From Hirsutella rhossiliensis (taxonomy: Eukaryota > Ascomycota > Sordariomycetes > Hypocreales > Ophiocordycipitaceae), in the NCBI RefSeq assembly GCF_020360975.1, contig NW_025408678.1, positions 2,108,001-2,172,000 on the forward strand: a stretch of DNA of 64,000 nucleotides. Reading direction: 5' to 3'. The stretch's first letter is position 1. Each line of letters opens with the position of its first letter. The notes beneath the pieces were generated by a model, which had not been told where the DNA came from, did not search any database, and worked only from the letters and a program-made list of their open reading frames with translations. Shown here piece by piece: positions 12,705 through 25,833 of this stretch. Position numbers and translations under genes: made by a program.

Positions 12705-14784
12705 TTGTAACGGGCAAGCCGCTTTAACGGCGGCTGCGCCGCCTAGCTTCTAGAACCTTCCATTGGCTCGAAGCTATAAAATGCTATTGTGCTCTCATGT
12801 AGTAGATTCTCTTTCTTTCTTTCTTTCTTCTCTATCTTGATAGTAAACAGCATAGGGACTAGTTAGTTGTATCAACTCACTAGAGGCCTTTCACACATTG
12901 CAGTACAAAGGCGCGTACTATCTACTGCTGTGACAGCACAACAGGAGAATGGACAGTTGCAAGGTCGAAGAAGGAGCCAGGGGAGGTGACGAGGGCGTTG
13001 AAGAAAGACTCCACGGATATGGAAAGGTGCCATCTACTGGCTTATGTATCCTGGCCGATGACCAGGTCAGCGGCCGCGGAAATGAAGGCTTCATAGGATA
13101 TCAGACGAGGGCTAATCAGGTGAGCCGATGGCATTCCAGGGAAGCAGCTGTTAGAACATGAAAGGGTCGGCTGGCCCGCAAGGGTTGGCTGGTTTAAGGA
13201 GGATAAACCCCTATAATGCGGCTGTGGCTTGTTCCCAGAGACACACAAATGGGGGCAACCCAGAATTAAGTATGCGGTGGAATCCCCGGAAATACAGGCA
13301 GGGAATGAGGGCGAAACGGGGCGAATCGCAAGTGGCGGCATCTGAGTTATATCACCGCCACGAAGGACGTTGTGGAATAAAGAAGCCTTAAAGCCTCAAA
13401 AATAAAGACGGGATTGTCTGATTCTTATATTATCCTACTTCATATGTATTTTCGACAATGCGAACATAGCCTGACCCCTCGTTTGGTATTACTTCGTAAA
13501 GACTAAGTTCTCTGGACACGGATAACCTTGACGCAAGGCCAGGTCCTACCCTAGCAGTGAGTCGCACAATCGACCTTCTAGACTCAGGCTGCGTCTGTGT
13601 CTCTCTTTGAAATCCACCCTATGCCGACGAGGATAGACATTCCACCACATTTCTTCCACATTCGCCCCACGAGCCGGGGTTTCACCGCCGCCCACATGCT
13701 AATACTAGAGTGCTACTAATAAGCATGGATAGTGAGAGGTGGTAGGCCATAAAGCTAGATTGGTTGAGATGAGGGAGGCTATGAACATATAGATGGACAG
13801 ATCGGGTTGATAAAGCTCCACAAAGTCCAGCAACTAGCCAAGGATGTGCCTTGTTCCGAGCATCTCGCGATCAACGTTGAACCGGGATGGAAGAAGTTGG
13901 AAAATACTACATCAAACTGATAGAGTGCGCGGTATACTACGCTGCAGTCGCTCTTCATCCTACTTCGTGGTCTTAAATGGACTCCTTACAAAATAGGCCT
14001 GAGATAGATATCTAGAACCGCCTGTAACTTTCTGCGTGTCTCATGTGTTGACTGCCCGCTTCAGCGTCTCTAGCCACTTCCGCTGCTGTTGTACATATGT
14101 ATCCTAGGAGGAGGGAGACACTTTTTTGTATGACTAGTCGCCCTTGCAGCTGGAGCCAAGCCTCCAGTGCAATATGGGAGAAAAAAGCAGAGGTATCATT
14201 CATCACAGGGCCGCATCGATCTCTGCTGATATCGAATCTACGCTGGATTCATGTCCTTAGGCGTCGTAGCTTGCAAAGTTAGTCATAACTGCGGACAGGA
14301 GTGTTGAATGAAAGACTTTCAGCGATACATGCAAGTTGGGATCAAACTCTTATCGCCACTATTTGTTGGATTCTTCTAGGAATTGTATGTAAAGAGAGCC
14401 ACGTTCCTAATGTCGCTCTCTCAACCGCTTGGTTGGAGAGAGACCCAGGTATAGGTCAATACTAGAGCAGCAACAATATTGGATCAAATAACTACGTAAT
14501 GCTCTTTGATCTCAACTGGCTATTCCGTTCTTTAATCTTTTGGTCAAGTGTCATTTATCTCAAGATAGCGAGTCAGAACAGAACGCCCTCGAAGTTTTTT
14601 TTCATGCATATAGCTTTGAGACATATAGTCGAGGAACGGGTCCCGACTCGGAAGGCTTCATCCGAGATGAGGTTTACCGTCTCTTCCGTTTGTCGCCGTC
14701 ATACTTGTAGCTTGATGTCGAGGGGGCACGCTGTTTTCAGGACTCCACAGTAGCAAGGCTGTTCAAGTCGTTGGACCATGGTGC
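12705..14784. other. Long intergenic region
   Basis: No gene could be supported on either strand. It contains a short (TTTC)n microsatellite at about 12809-12830 and several AT-rich patches. The right end is the 3' flank of the NRPS-KS gene. Confidence 0.5.
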
Positions 14785-17700
14785 TTACGCCTGCACTCTC
14801 TGCTCCAAGTCGGCAGTCTCCGGGCTGGAGACGATGCAGTGGGCGTTGACGCCGCCGTAGCCGAGCGCGGTGACGCCGACCCGGTCTCCTATCTCAAGCT
14901 TGAGATGGCTGCGCAGTGGTCGGACGCGTGTCTTTGAAAGGTCGATGAGAGGGTTGACGTCGCCGATCTGGGGCATTGGCGGCACGACGCCCCGGTGGAC
15001 GGCCAGAGACGCTTTGATAAGCGACGTCAGACCCGACGCCGCCTCCGAGTTGCCGAAGCTGCCCTTGTTGGAGCCGACGAGCAGCTCGCGGGCGGCGGGC
15101 GATGGCACGGCCTTGGCGCGAGACGCCGACCGGCTCATGGCGGCCGACCCGGTGCCGCTGCTGAGACGTGTGCTCGACGTCGTGCTGGGCAGCTCGCCGC
15201 CGGCCCAGGCCGCCTCGGCCGCTGAAAAGGCACGCTCCAGGCCCTGTGCCTCGAGGGCGTCGCCGATACTGGTGCCGCTGCCGTGCATCTCGACGTACCG
15301 GATGGACTGCGGGTCGACGCCCGAGCTGACAATGGCATCACGCACTACCTTGGCCTGGCCCGTCGAGCTTGGCACGGTGAAGCCAATCTTGTCGACGGCG
15401 CCGTCCGTCCCGATGGCGTGGCCCTCGATGACGGCGTAGATGCGGTCCCCGGCTGCCCTTGCCGCACTCAGGGGCTTCAGCACCACCGCCGAGACGCCGT
15501 CGGCCGGCACCGACCCGTCCGAGCGCGCATCCAGAGGCCGGCACTCGCCGCTGACGGAAAAGATCTTGCCGTCGGACGTGGCGTAGCCGCCGAGCTGCGG
15601 GAACGAGACGGACACTCCTCCGACCAGCGCCGTCTCGCAGTCGCCGGCGCGCAGCGAGTTGATGGCCTGATGGATGGCGACGAGCGACGAGGCGCAGGCC
15701 GTGTTGATATCAACGCTGGGCCCCGTCAGATTCAGCTTGTAAGCAGTAAAGGTGGATGCGTTGGGGTCCAGGACAACCCGGTAGCGTCTCTCAAACGAAT
15801 CCGTAACCGCTGCCTCCGAGCCTGAGTGAAGGAACGTGTTGTGTGCGATGCCGATAAAGGTTCCGATGTTGGTGCCCTGAGTCCTCGAAGTCGATATCGA
15901 CGCGTCCTTGAGTGCCTCTTGGGCGACTACGAGGAACATGCGTTTCTTTTGCCTCGGTTAGAAAAGTCCTTATCCAATTTTGCTGCGGACAAGAGGGCTT
16001 TAGGCTCACGGGTGCTTACCTGCGGATCCAAGTTGTTGGCCTCTTCGTCCGACATGGCCCAGTCGCTTCCGCGGAAGGCCTCGAGTCCGTTGATACTTCC
16101 GTATCGCGGGACAAAGACTTCACCCGGCTCGAGCTCGTCGCCCGTCGCGCTGCTCGTGGTGATGCCGTCGCGCTGCTCCATCAGCAAGTCCCACATGTCG
16201 TCGACCGAGTCCGCGCCCGGGAAGCGCCCGGCCATGCCGACAATGGCAAACAGGCTCTCCTGCTGTTGCAGCAGCAATGACGCGTTTGTGATGGAGCTGC
16301 GCGAGGAATGCGTTCTCGTCATCGACAGGCTCTCGTCGGAGACGGTGCAGGGTGGCGGGCTGTTTACGGCGACGAGGTCCGCCAGATGAGCTGCCTGCCG
16401 GCGGATGGTCGGGTTATAGAAGACATCGAGAAGGGAGATGCCCGAGCCGGGGTATTGGAGTGCCAGCTTCTTGTGCAGGGCAGTCAGGAGGATGCTGTGG
16501 CCGCCGGCGTCGTAAAACGTCGTGTCTAAGGACGGCAGGTCTCGACATCCAAGCACCTGCCTCCATAGAGACGCAATAGATGCTTCGAGACTAGCAACAT
16601 GGCCGGCATCGATGCCCGGGCTCTCCGGCAGCCCGTCCACGAAGATGTCGGGCTCGGTCTGCAGTGTGGCTTCTGGCACCGACTCGTTGTCTTCGTTGCA
16701 GAACTGTTCGAGGACCTGCGCATGGTCCACCTTGCCGTTGGCATTGAGCGGCAGGTTATTGAGGGCCGTGAAAAGAGTCGGCACAGAGTAGGACGGGAGG
16801 TCCTTGGAGATTCTCTCGCGGATCAACCTGCCCTGGATCGTATTGGGGGCGACAAAGGCAACAAGACTCTCTTTGACGACTTGGACAGACGCCATCATGA
16901 CTTCGGGGCAGTAGTCAAGGATGCTCTTCTCGATGGCCGCGAGATCCATACGGTAGCCACGAAGCTTGATCTCGCGATTCATGCGGCCGAAAATGTTAAG
17001 CTTACCCTCGGCGTCGATGTACCCCTTGTCGCCTGACCGATACATCCTGGCGCTTCTGCCTTCAAACTCTATGGTCCGAAACTTGTCCGCAGTCAGTTCC
17101 GGTTGTCCCTTGTAGCCTCGAGTAACCTGGGGCCCGACGATGCAGATCTCGCCCATCTGACCCTGCTCGAGGGTCTGGTCCGAGCCTTCGGAGCAGATGA
17201 TGGTGGCCATGTTGGGGTTCGCCCGACCGATGTTGGAAGGAGACGGCAACTTCTCGCCGCTAGGGACCACTGTCTCGGTGGCACAGATGACGGTTGTTTC
17301 CGTGGGACCGTAGGCGTGGATGAGCGTCAGTCTCTTGCTCCACTTGTCCAAGAGTCCAGCTGAGGATGCCTCTCCGCCGACAGACAGCATCCGCAAAGAC
17401 GGCAGCCGGCGGCCATCCGGGATTGTCGACAGCACCGAGGGCGTTAAGTGGATAAAGTTGATTTTATTGAGGTCAACCATGTCTGCGAGATAGTCTCCGA
17501 CGAGAAGGGAAGGATGGTTGACAAAGCACATGGTGCCGCCATACGACAGCGTGACGGCACACTCCAGGATTGACGCATCAAACGCAAAGGTGGCGAGCTG
17601 GAGAACGCGCGAGCCTGGTCCGATCTTGACGGTTTCCCTGGCCGAACTCACGTAGCTGCTCAGGTTCTGGTGCTCGACCATGATGGCTTTGGGCATGCCG

Positions 17701-19825
17701 GTGGAGCCCGAGGTGAAGATGATGTAGGCTAGGTCTGTCGGGTCTTGGCCGGCCACGGGTTGCGGCCGTCCGGCCGGCAGGTCCGCCTTAGCCCAGATGT
17801 TGAGGACCTCCGGGATCCAGGCGCAGTTGGCGAAGAGGGCGTTGTCGATTATGTCTGTCACGAAGAGCTTAGCCTCGGCCACGCCAAGGATGGCTTGCTT
17901 CCTGGCCAGGGGAAGACTCTTCTCGAGGACGACGTAGCAGGCGCCGGCCTTGAGAATGGCGAGAATCCAGACCACTACGTCGAACGATCGATCGATGTGG
18001 AGCACGACGACATCCTCTCGGCTGACACCGTGTTGCTGGAGATCTGGTACAGCATTTCGGGTTAGCGTTTGGCAACATGGCGGATAAAGCCATGGAGGAC
18101 GACTGCATCGATTCTGATGATATCTGACACGCTCACAAAAGCCGGGGTCAGCTCAGGGCTAAGACTTACGCAGCGCCTTGCTGTCCGACTTCTCGTCAAG
18201 CTCTCCATAGGTCATTGATGTCTTCTCTTCACCAGAGTAGAGGGCGATAGCGTCCGGCTGTGCGGCTGCTCGCTGACGAATCCAGTCGGTAACACGGCTC
18301 GAAGAGACAGCATCCGCGTCGGTTATTTTGGGACCCCCGACGAGTGCGGCCGTCTCGTGCCCTTGGAGATAGAAGAGCGAGCTTAGCTTGAAGCCTGCAG
18401 AGGCCTGAGAGAGGCGGACGGTGCTCATAAAGTCCGTCTTGAGCGCCTCGACGGCAGCATGGTCAAAGGCAGCCGGGTCGGTGATGACGCCGAGCGAGAC
18501 ACCGTCACCAGCTTCCAGGAAGCAGAAGAACAGATCCCACACTCCCTGCACGGGATACAGAGTGCAGCGAGCGTCGGCCAGCTTGGGGCTGTATGTGACG
18601 ACGACCTTCTCCGACATGACCTCGTCGCCTCTAGCCTCCTGGCGCGCCGCCTCGAGCAGGGACATGAAGGGGAACATCTCATGCTTCTTAGCCTGCGAAA
18701 TGCGCTTGCCGACATTCTTGACCAGCTCGGCAAAGGTGCCGTCGCGCTGCAGCAGTTCCCACACGGGCTGCCGGATGGGCATCGTGTTTGCCATGTGCGA
18801 GATGCACTCAGCGAATCGGGGCTCCCGTGCTCCCAAGGCGACCTGCAGTGTGTGATCGTGATGTGGCGTCGGCTTTGAGTGTCCGGCCACGACGAGACCA
18901 ACGATTGAAGTGGCGATGCGGAACCACGACGTGCCGTAGAGCTTAGACCACTCTGCGAGCTCGTCAAAGGTGAAGAAGCCCCAGGTGTTCATCTGCCTGT
19001 AGTCTCGACCGGCCGGTGGCGGCGCAGAAGGAGTGGCGTGCTTCCATTCGCACGGCGTCGTGTTGGCCGTCTGTGACAGCCAGAAGCTCCGGGCCACCTT
19101 GGCCGCCGAGCTCCGGAGATAGGCGTTTTGCCTCTGGACGAATTCGCCATACGATGGCGCAGAGCTCGATGACGGGGCAACCACACCGTCTTGGGAGACG
19201 AGCTCGAGAAAGCGGCGTGAGAGGTAGCTGATGCTGCTACCGTCGACGGCGATGTGGTGGCCCATGGCATATACGGTGTAGGACGACTTCAAGAAGCCCT
19301 CGTTGGAGGCGAAGTGCTGATGTATGACCCATCGAACCGGGAACTCTTTCGAAAGGTCAAACGGCCGCCGCAGCGCTTGTGCCAACTTCGCGTCGTCGCC
19401 CATGATTTCGGCGTTTTGAATGCAGTCGGTCGAATCATGGACGGCCATGTAGGACTGGGACATATCTTGGGCGGTGCCGTCCATGTGAAAGGTTGTGCGT
19501 AGCATGTCATTTTCGATGCCGAGTTGATGAATGTCTGTGAAGGACCAAGCCTTGTCAACAGCCAAGGTTTAATACAGTTGCTCGGTAGACCCGACTTACA
19601 GTTGAGAATGGTTTCTAGAGAGAGCTTCGACTCTGTCAAGTCAATCCGGAGAGTCAGGGCATAGTGAGTGGCCCACGGGCGACGGATGTAGTCGAGCCAA
19701 AGGACTTCTTGCACTTTGGAAAGAGGGACGATGGCGACAAGATCTCCCTGAGGAGGTGACAGGCGCAACTGGGAGTCGGGAATGGTGACGGGCCCTGTGA
19801 TGAAAGGCATCGGAGAGTGAGCCAT
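14785..19825 (-). CDS. NRPS-KS hybrid (C-A-PCP-KS), tenuazonic acid synthetase TAS1-like
   Basis: Four exons on the minus strand, 19825-19600, 19534-18170, 18043-16020 and 15945-14785, join in frame to 1,591 residues; introns are 65, 126 and 74 bp. Domain order: condensation with HHIAVDG (about 168-174); adenylation with FTSGSTGMPK, AYGPTETT, YRSGDKGY, REIKLRGYR and NANGKVD (about 500-990); carrier domain with GGHSI (Ser about 1047); and a terminal ketosynthase from about 1128. The KS has Cys1289 (NTACASSL) and His1426 (EMHGSGT). At the position of the second catalytic His it has Asn1504 (SFGNSEAASG). There is no acyltransferase, reductase or thioesterase. This order, the length near 1,600 and the Asn variant match TAS1, which joins isoleucine to an acetoacetyl unit and uses its KS to close the tetramic acid ring. 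The product here may differ. The coding sequence looks intact. Confidence 0.9.
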
Positions 19826-22800
19826 GGCGTTGGGAGATTCAAAGATATGGAGGGAAATGGAGAGACTCGTCTGTGTAGTGAACTTGCGTTTCAAGAGAGG
19901 GGGGTATTTGAGGGGAAGGGCAGGGTGGTTTAGATGGCTGGATACAATCTTGGCGACTTCATCTATGTTGCTGGGAATGGCCAGTTTGATATATAAATGA
20001 TTCTCAGGGTGTGACCTCCCAGCCATGCATACATTGTCGCCATCAGCAAACAGCATTGGAACACACCAGGCCACACAGCCCACTTGCAGAAACTTGAAGA
20101 AATTGGTTACCCACCAGTGGTCGGGCGTGCCAATTCTCAGCAGCCTGTTACGTTGTCGGCCAAGGCCAAGGCGAGAATGCGTGATATACGGAGTCGGCGA
20201 AGTCGAGGGCTTTCCTGATCACCGCACTTCTCCTTATAGGTGGAGCTTGGTCGCGGCCATTGCCCGTGAGGACGATGGCATGGAGTTTGGAAGTTCTCCC
20301 CTACGGCCCCCCTCTTGGTATTAGTTGAACTTTTGGAACCGGGTGAGCGGGATGGTGCCGGACGGTGGTGGATGTACGTGGGCTGGGTTACATATATGGG
20401 GCGAAGAGTTTTTGAGGTCGACTTGGCGATAGATGGATGCTTGGTCGAGGTAGTGCACACGCAATATGTTCGGGCTGGGAAAGAGCCGCATAAGACCCAA
20501 CCTGGTCGAGTGACGAAGCACTTTGAGGCTTCCCGATGGACTCCGCGTTCGCTCCGGCAGAAAGGATTACGGCCAGGTCACATAGTCAGCCTCAGTTGTA
20601 CCACCGCAGGCGGCAGCGGCAACATTGTTAGGAATAGACCCGGGCCTTTAGTATCACTACGTTCAACGTGATCAGGTTCCTGGCGGTCCCGTAGATCGCA
20701 TGGAGTAAACGGGGAAGCGCGGCTCGATCCGCCAGCCGGGCCGCAGTCCTGGCCCCAGTCCCCGGGGACGTGGTCGTCCGGCCGCATGGAAGCAACAAGC
20801 GACATAGCCCACCACCTATATGTGGGCATCGCAGTGGGCCTCCGAGAGAATGAACCGAGCAAAGCCCACCAGATAGGTGCATTGCGTGCTCAACACGCAC
20901 AGTCTGGCAGACCCTGGAGCTTGATACTTTGACGCCTTCATGTCCAGTTCACGACTATAGCGCCCTATTATCAACTTTACCCTTCTCCGAGAATTAATGA
21001 GAAGCAACGTTTCCTTAAAGAAAACGAGGGCAAAGACGGGTTGCACCGGCACACGGAGCGGGGACTTTCGGTCCCTGGAACCTCCGGAGAGAGGGTCTTG
21101 TCCCCGCTGGCCGTACTTCCATCAATTAGCGGCTTCATCACCCGCTACCGTAGCAATCTATCGACGAAAGCCGTGCTGTTGCCGCGCTCTGGTAGGCATA
21201 AAACCCGTCAATGAGTTACACGAATGTGAGTGCGTCTTTTCGATATATCGAGTATATCGCTCTCTTCTCCAGCCCAAGACAGCCAAGTAATGGCCTGTAT
21301 CGTACAATCCCGCCCATCATCTTGGCAAACTCTCGCTTGCTGTCCCTGTTTGAAAGTCTACAGCCGTAGGCATAAACATGCCAGGCAATATGGATACGTA
21401 AATTTCTCCGAGGCGCCAACGGCCGCCGAGCAAGGCTAGGGCGGGCCAGAAGATAGGGCGGCAGACCTACCCTGCTTCTGGTACAAGTAACTACGCTCGT
21501 ACGAGAGTTCCATGGCACGTGGAGACAGGACAGGGCACAATTACGTCTAACCTAGTCTTCTTATGCTCTCGTGTAAGTCGAAGGATCCATCATCCCGGGG
21601 CAGTCGTCGAATAGCCGCAAGATTCTCCACCGCAGTCCAGCATTGTTGGATCGATCCTCCAATCGCATTTCCGTCCTCGGCTTGCCCCCGGCCTGCGCGT
21701 TTCTAGTCTTTGCAGCGCTGACAGCCCGATAGACTCAGCTCCGCCGCACTTAGCGGCGTCAAATGCCGACTCGGACGTCCTTGGAGTCCCAATGCATGGG
21801 CAGAAGACGCGAGGGCTTCATACATACATTTGACCAAATCATATCTCAGGCGGGGCTTCTGATTTTGTCTCGGACGACTCCAGCTTCTCCTCACGAACGA
21901 GCTTAGATACGACTACCGCAGATCTTAAAGGCCTGATCAACACCATCGCTAAGTTGACGTATATGGCGAGTTTCCATCGAGCATTGCATCACTTGGACGG
22001 CGAGGCGCATAGATAAGACGAGCGGTGGATTCGTATTCATGTTGGTAAGAGCAAACACTAGGGCTCTTTTATCTATTTCCGTATCAAAGAGTGTCTAATG
22101 TAGCCAATATTGAGTCATGTTGCGATGTGCTGCGACGGGGTATCATTGACGTGGCATCTATATGGGTTGCGAAAGGGGACTTTTGCAACCCAATCATGCT
22201 ACGAAAACTATGTCCAGACTGAGGCCGATGGGAAGCGCCAAAGCTGCGATTCTCTATGCTTACATGTAACAAGCTGACCGGCAGGAGCATTGCATGAGGG
22301 ATATATATTGGAGAATAAGGAGCAAGCATTAATGATGAGATGAGCTCTTGTCTTTAAAAATTCGACTAGCATTGCTCCTAATTCATGGATACCTCGGCTG
22401 TTCACGTCCGACATACAGCGTATAAACCGAGCAGAGCCAAGTCCTAGCCAAGCATGTGATGATGACGGGGTATGTACAGTACTATCCAAGAGTTGGGTCT
22501 GAAAGAGAACCCATTCCCCACCCGCGATTCTCGGGCATGTCGTGGGAGTCAGACAGGGTGGGGGGGAGAACGAGAATCTTATTGTTCATGACGGGAAGAA
22601 TAACCTTAACTTTCTCAAGCGCAGAGCCTCGTCTGCGCGTTTAGTCGAACTACGTGTACATCGCGCAGATTGGTCTTGATGAAGGGCTCGGTAGTTCGTA
22701 TCAGAGGGGTCTGGCCTTGGTAAACTGGGCAACGTGACACAGAGTCATATGCAGTCCCGGTCAAGTAGCTCTCGCTAAGCATCCGAAACCTACTGTGGCC

Positions 22801-23962
22801 TATGCTAGATTTCAAACGAGCCTTGGCTGCCGCGACAATCTTGGGATCAGGAACGGGCAGTGGGTCTGGACTCACCAAGGGTCCGATGTCCTATTCGGAC
22901 CGTGTCTTGATGGGTTGGCTATATGTGTCCACAGGCTATGTACGCCGGATCACTGTGCCGGCTGCAGAGGTAGGCTAGATGGGGTTTATGCAGGTATATC
23001 TAAAGACGAGCAATGGACGTGGAGGCAGCATATCTTGGTGGTTGACATCCGGGCCTGTATTGAGGACAAGATCAAACAGGGAGTCGATCATATTCTCGCC
23101 GAGAGTCATTAACGCATGTCTATTCTTAGGGCCAAACTGTTCTCTAATCTCTATACGTTTCATGCGTGTCACCCCTGCTGCTCCGTTCGCCTCTCTGGTC
23201 GTGATGGAGCGGCAGCCATTAGCATCCACCCCAACCCAGCAACTGACATATATCCAGGGTCCCTCGGCGAAGCGGCAAATTGTGCGCCTCGCCAAAGTAC
23301 CTCGCATGCAATTGCGTTGCATATTTTTTCGACGGCCCGCCCCGCCGCCTTCGGCGATGCGGACCGACAAGGGGCATTGAAGGCGCGAGGCCGAGGAACC
23401 GATCCACCATGACGGTTTGGTGTCAATATTTGACTGCCAAGCGGGCGGACGGAGTGGGTGGCTTTGTGGCTTAGTCGCTGCTTGGTTGGTGGCAAGACGG
23501 GGGCGACTGGGCTTTCGACGTTGGCTGCTCTCGTCAATGCTTTCTGCCCCGAGCCCCCAACCATGGCACAGACAAAGCTTCAATGGAATAACTTAAACAC
23601 TGGGCCGTGGGTGGCATTGCTTACGTTGTCTTGGCTCGCTCGAGACATCCCTGCCACGGCGAGCCAAACTCGGCCCAGTATCGGATCCGCCCGAAAATCC
23701 TCCCTCTCCCTCTCTCGCTTCCGCTCCCCGTTCGAGTCACCAAGCGAGGTCCGACTTGTAAATTCTTGGCCGACTTTTGGGACGGCTTATCCTGTCCATT
23801 CTCTCCTTTCGGCCGCCCCTGAACCCGGCCCTCCCCTGGTCCCCACCCCCTTTCCATCTCTCCCTCTCACCGAACGCAACCGTCACATCACACACAGATC
23901 TTCATCGCCATCTGGACCTGCATTCGAGAGCCTCAACGACCTCATCCTTTGCCGTCGCCGCC
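19826..23962. other. 4.1-kb region between the synthetase and the MFS gene
   Basis: This region contains the synthetase promoter on its left and the MFS promoter on its right. The many short frames overlap on both strands and none shows a known motif, including no Zn2Cys6 or other DNA-binding signature. The 200 bp before 23963 are C/T-rich, as is common in fungal promoters. Confidence 0.5.
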
Positions 23963-25833
23963 ATGGGCGGTGTAGTTCAAATCCTCCGGCGCATGGCCGC
24001 CTACCCAGACCGCACCGAGGAGCAGCGACGTCCCTATTTGATCCTGCTCATCGTCTGCTCCGCCATGTTTCTTGATTGTGAGTACACGCAGTCACCCGTC
24101 TTTTCTCTCTAGCTAGAGGCCCAGACACATGTTTGCTTACGACCTGTTAGTGTCGAACCTGTCGGCCGTCACAATCGCGCTGCCGACAATGGGCGAGCAG
24201 CTCGGCGTCGACCAGTCGCAGCTGCAGTGGGTCATCGCCGCCTATGCCTTGACTGTAAGACGCATGCTTCTGCAGTTCCTGTCGCGTGGGCTCAACTGAC
24301 GGGCCGCAGTTTGGCAGCTTCCTGCTCCTCGGCGGCCGCGGCGGCGACATCTTCGGCCACCGCCGTGTCCTGCTCTTCGGCTCCTACTTCTTCGCCCTCT
24401 TCACCCTCGTCTGCGCTCTGGCGCCCACCTTTGTTGGCCTCGTCATCGGCCGGGCCTTCCAGGGCATCGGCGCCGGCTTCACCATCCCCTCGGCCCAGGC
24501 TCACGTTGCCATCCACTTCCCCAGCCCTTCTGAGCGCGCAAAGGCCCTCGGCTTCTGGGCCGCCGCCGGCTCCGTCGGCTTCATCGCCGGCCTCATCCTC
24601 GGCGGCGTCCTGACGGCCCTGTTGTCCTGGCGCTGGATCTTCTGGATCTCTCTCATCCTGTCCGCCCTCGTCATCCCCGCCGCTCACCTGGTTCTCCCCC
24701 GACCCGACGCCAGCAAGGCCTGCTCGTCGCACCCTCCCTCGGCTTCGGACCAGGACGATGCGGCGCCCGTCGTGCTGCCGCAGCGCGAAGAGAAGAAGCT
24801 GTTTCGCTCCCTCAAGGCGCGCCTGATCCGCTTCGACGTCGTCGGCATCTGCCTCGGAGTCCCCGGCCTGCTGCTGCTCACCTACGCCCTGACGTCCGGC
24901 AACATCTCGGGCTGGGGGTCGGCGTCCATTGTTTCGACGCTCGTCCTCGCCGCCGTCCTGCTCGCCTTGTTTGCGCTGCAGGAGTCGCGCGCCAGCCAGG
25001 CCCTCGTCAACCCGCGCTTCTTTGACAATCTGTCCTTCACCATGACGCTGATGCTCGCCGTCGCCACCTATGCCGTGCGTCAGGCCTGCTCCTATTTTCT
25101 GACTCTGCAGCTGCAGTCATACGGCAACTCGCCCTTGCGCACCGCCCTCCTGTTTCTGCCCGTCGGCGTGTCCGCCCTGCTGGCAAACTCCGTCGCCGGA
25201 CGCCTCGTGCCCATCCTGGGAGCCCGTGCCATGTTTGTTCTCGGCTGGGCCCTGTGCATTCCCGGCGTCGTCCTCTTCAGCCTCATCACCCCCGAGTCGA
25301 GCTACTGGCGCTTCACCTTTCCCGGCATGATTCTCTACATTTCCGGCCTCAGCGCCGTCTACATCACCGCCAACTTCGTAGTTGTCTCCTCGGCGGCAAA
25401 GAGCGATCAGGGCGCCGTAGCCGGCGTCTTCAACGTCGCCCTCCAAGTCGGGGGCAGCGTTCTCGGGCTCGCCGTCCTGACCGCCGTGGCCGAAGGCATC
25501 AACTCCCGATTCGGCACAACCGGCGCTGAGCTGTCCGAGGTCGGCTACCAAAGCGTCTACTACTCGTGCATCATACTGTGCGCAATCGCTCTCGCTCTTA
25601 GTCTGCTGGCCGTCAAGGTGCCCGACGCCATGCGCGGCACCATCTGGAAAAAGAAAGAGGAGGCGGTTGGGATGAAGGAGATGGGGGCCCCGGCACAATC
25701 CAGCCCAAGGCCCGAAGACAACCAGCCCCGGCACGAAAATCCGTTTCAATCGTCCTCGTCGTCAGCCGTCAACGGCCCCGATGAGTTGGTCAAAGAGCCT
25801 CGCCATATCGAGCAGAACGACGACAAGGCGTAG
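23963..25833 (+). CDS. MFS drug/metabolite exporter, DHA2 type (14 TM), three exons
   Basis: Exons 23963-24077, 24151-24254 and 24310-25833 join in frame to 580 residues; introns are 73 and 55 bp (GTGAGT..TTAG and GTAAGA..GCAG). After a short cytosolic start the first membrane segment is LILLIVCSAMFLDLSNLSAV. The loop 2-3 motif A is GRGGDIFGHRR (about 82-92), and an ALPTMGEQL..QWVIAAYAL block is typical of proton-driven drug exporters. Motif C-like GSVGFIAGLILGG follows. About 14 hydrophobic segments are visible, with a charged linker at about 210-230 and a hydrophilic tail with poly-Ser. It resembles ATR1/SGE1-like fungal exporters. Its position 4 kb from the synthetase suggests, but does not prove, export of that product. 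Confidence 0.9.

Noticed and set aside
14780..14790. GTAAGC at the stop codon of the NRPS-KS gene as a splice donor to a further exon
   Set aside because: No following coding sequence was recognised, and the KS domain already ends here as in TAS1.
15283..15825. 180-codon plus-strand frame
   Set aside because: Mirror of the GC-rich KS exon; codon pattern follows the minus-strand gene.
19826..20083. Upstream in-frame extension of the NRPS-KS start
   Set aside because: The extra residues do not resemble a condensation domain, and the ATG at 19825 gives a length close to TAS1.
22975..23583. 202-codon minus-strand frame
   Set aside because: No recognisable motif, overlaps other frames on both strands, and lacks splice or start context.
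25117..25749. 210-codon minus-strand frame
   Set aside because: Opposite-strand shadow of the MFS gene; composition is the complement of membrane helices.
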